A stretch of DNA of 64,000 nt, taken from assembly GCF_001436295.1 (NCBI RefSeq), contig NZ_AYYY01000007.1, positions 1 to 64,000 of the forward strand, in the 5' to 3' direction. Positions 62,636 through 64,000 of this stretch are shown piece by piece (the first letter of the stretch is position 1; every line of letters starts with the position of its first letter). A program made the translations under genes and the position numbers. The notes under the pieces are model-generated. The model saw nothing but the letters and a program-made list of their open reading frames with translations. It was not told the DNA's origin and ran no database searches. The stretch comes from Paucilactobacillus vaccinostercus DSM 20634. GTDB taxonomy: Bacteria > Bacillota > Bacilli > Lactobacillales > Lactobacillaceae.

Positions 62636-64000
62636 CTAAATTTTACGACCCGGATTTAAAATGTTATTCGGATCAAACGTTAACTTAACTCGTCTTTGTA
62701 GATCAACAAGCTCCTGTCCTAATTGCGGCAAAACCCATTGCTTTTTAATTTCACCAATTCCATGTTCGGCCGAAATCGTGCCCTCAATGGACTGAACATA
62801 CTTGAAAATTTTTGAAATTGCATCCTGCACGTCAGCTGGTATCGAGTCCGAATCTCGTGGAATCGCAATGTTGGGATGAAAGTTACCGTCGCCAGCATGA
62901 CCACCTAAAAATGCCGTCACATCGGTAGTAAACGTTAGCTGTTCCACAAAATCAGCTAGATCTGGTAATTTTGACAATGGAACGGCTACATCTTCAACGA
63001 TTAACCGACCATATGCCGCCTCAGCACGATAGTAGTCCTGACGAATTTGAATAATCTTTTGTGCATATTCCGCATCATCAGTCACTGAAACGTGCAATGC
63101 GCCTGCGTCACCTAAAATTTCTTGCAACGCTTCTACGGCCCCTGCCGGCGCCCCTTCAAGTTTGAAGATCAAGAGGGCCTTGGCAACACCACCATTGCCT
63201 AGATCCGTTTTCTCCAAACGGTCCAGCGCTTCAATCGAAGTATCATTTAAAGCTTCCATCATCGATGGATACAGCCCGCTGGCTGAAATTTTTTGAACGC
63301 CAATGCTCAATTGCTTCATGTCAGCAAAAGTAGCCAAGCCAGTGACAGGTTTGCCAAACGGAATCGGCAATAACTTGACAGTGGCTGCGACAATTACTGC
63401 TAACGTGCCTTCTGACCCCACAAGCAGATCGGTTAAATCGTATCCAACATTATCTTTAAACGTCTTACTTCCCGTATTAATTAGCGTACCATCGGCCAAT
63501 ACAATTTGTAAGCCAATCACGGACTGCTTAGTTGTGCCATACTTTAATGAACTCATGCCACCGGCGTTAGTGGCAATATTTCCACCAATGGAACTAATTG
63601 GTTTTGAGCCTGGATCTGGTGCAAAGAAATAGCCTTGCTTACGCACTTCCTTATCCAGATCAGCATTCAAGACGCCCGCCTGAACCACTGCGTACTGATT
63701 AGGAATATTAATTTCTAAAATTTGATTTAATTGCGATAAATCCAAAACGATACCGTCATCCAACCCTGCAGAACTGTTCACAATAGAACTACCAGCTCCC
63801 CATGCCGTCACCGGGATCTTGTGATGATTTGCAAATCTTAGCGTTGCCTGAACATCCTCAACACTGTGAGCTTCAACCACTGCGAGCGGCTTATATACTT
63901 TAACCACCTCTTGCGTGGAATCATCTTTCCCAAATTTTGCTAATGTTTCTGAGTCGGTAATTATCCGACCATCCTTTAATGACAATTCACTAATATCTGC
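62636..64000 (-). CDS. FAD-binding oxidase, GlcD/D-lactate dehydrogenase type (partial)
   Basis: At least 454 residues; the frame stays open to the window edge (ISE precedes the TTG at 63985), so the true start is probably outside. FAD domain of the PCMH type: VTAWGAGSSIVNSSAG, PGSKPISSIGGNIATNAGGMSSLKYG, LVGSEGTLAVIV; C-terminal FAD-oxidase domain with GGHAGDGNFHPNI and SAEHGIGEIKK. Oxidises a 2-hydroxy acid such as glycolate or D-lactate. Acceptor partner not visible. Confidence 0.92.
   Translation of the reverse strand, partial: ADISELSLKDGRIITDSETLAKFGKDDSTQEVVKVYKPLAVVEAHSVEDVQATLRFANHHKIPVTAWGAGSSIVNSSAGLDDGIVLDLSQLNQILEINIPNQYAVVQAGVLNADLDKEVRKQGYFFAPDPGSKPISSIGGNIATNAGGMSSLKYGTTKQSVIGLQIVLADGTLINTGSKTFKDNVGYDLTDLLVGSEGTLAVIVAATVKLLPIPFGKPVTGLATFADMKQLSIGVQKISASGLYPSMMEALNDTSIEALDRLEKTDLGNGGVAKALLIFKLEGAPAGAVEALQEILGDAGALHVSVTDDAEYAQKIIQIRQDYYRAEAAYGRLIVEDVAVPLSKLPDLADFVEQLTFTTDVTAFLGGHAGDGNFHPNIAIPRDSDSIPADVQDAISKIFKYVQSIEGTISAEHGIGEIKKQWVLPQLGQELVDLQRRVKLTFDPNNILNPGRKI

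Overview
The window looks like a chromosomal segment of a lactic acid bacterium of the family Lactobacillaceae. Pointers are the order hit - prsA - yhaM/N/O - yheA-like - pbp - argR - argS, a T-box in front of argS, cre-type catabolite sites, an LPXTG surface protein, a serine/alanine/threonine-rich LysM-NlpC/P60 protein and a niacin-salvage regulon. I cannot fix the species. Most genes lie on the minus strand, in short operons separated by clear hairpin terminators.

Layout. 1-922: remnant of a tyrosine integrase that runs directly into hit. 923-13646: housekeeping block (hit, prsA, yhaM/yhaN/yhaO, a YlbF/YheA-family gene, a class A PBP, argR, T-box-controlled argS, a HAD phosphatase). 13804-18210: a membrane protein of unknown function, topB and a small AP2-domain protein. 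18387-21248: an NADH oxidase gene broken by one in-frame amber codon, with a Mga-like regulator. 21429-27703: seven-gene operon combining the 5-oxoprolinase subunits (pxpB, pxpC, pxpA) with a biotin carboxylase, a biotin carrier protein, a YcsI/DUF1445 protein and an NRAMP-fold transporter. Together these encode every catalytic module of a urea-carboxylase-like enzyme as separate chains. 28011-30687: guanine deaminase and a purine permease behind PurBox-like sites. 30820-35039: kduI-kduD-kdgK-eda with an IclR regulator (lower hexuronate pathway). 35202-37935: a small alarmone synthetase, then an aminotransferase and an ABC solute-binding lipoprotein behind a perfect sigma-A promoter and a structured leader RNA that I cannot assign. 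38176-44659: alpha-glucosidase, sugar MFS symporter, LacI regulator and GH3 glucosidase, with cre sites and a LacI-type palindrome. 44764-48573: a flavodoxin-fold reductase, small unknowns, an RHH mini-protein, a second AP2-domain paralog, an AT-rich gene-free stretch and an LPXTG protein. 48612-50638: asparaginase and a LysM-NlpC/P60 hydrolase. 51077-52362: a response regulator and an ABC ATPase that face each other and are both truncated at one junction. 52567-53923: three unknown genes. 54151-58827: niaP, niaR, an acyltransferase and pncB with matching NiaR-type operators. 58919-64000: FAH-family hydrolase, zinc-less alcohol dehydrogenase/quinone oxidoreductase, gdhA and a GlcD-type FAD oxidase cut by the window edge.

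How the genes work together: niaP imports niacin and pncB converts it to NaMN, both under niaR. guaD makes xanthine from guanine beside a purine permease. kduI, kduD, kdgK and eda turn ketodeoxyuronates into pyruvate and glyceraldehyde-3-phosphate. The LacI regulator probably controls an alpha-glucoside uptake/hydrolysis pair together with CcpA. The pxp/acc operon is the most interesting biochemical unit. The decayed nox, the integrase and the fused two-component/ABC locus show ongoing gene loss and rearrangement.
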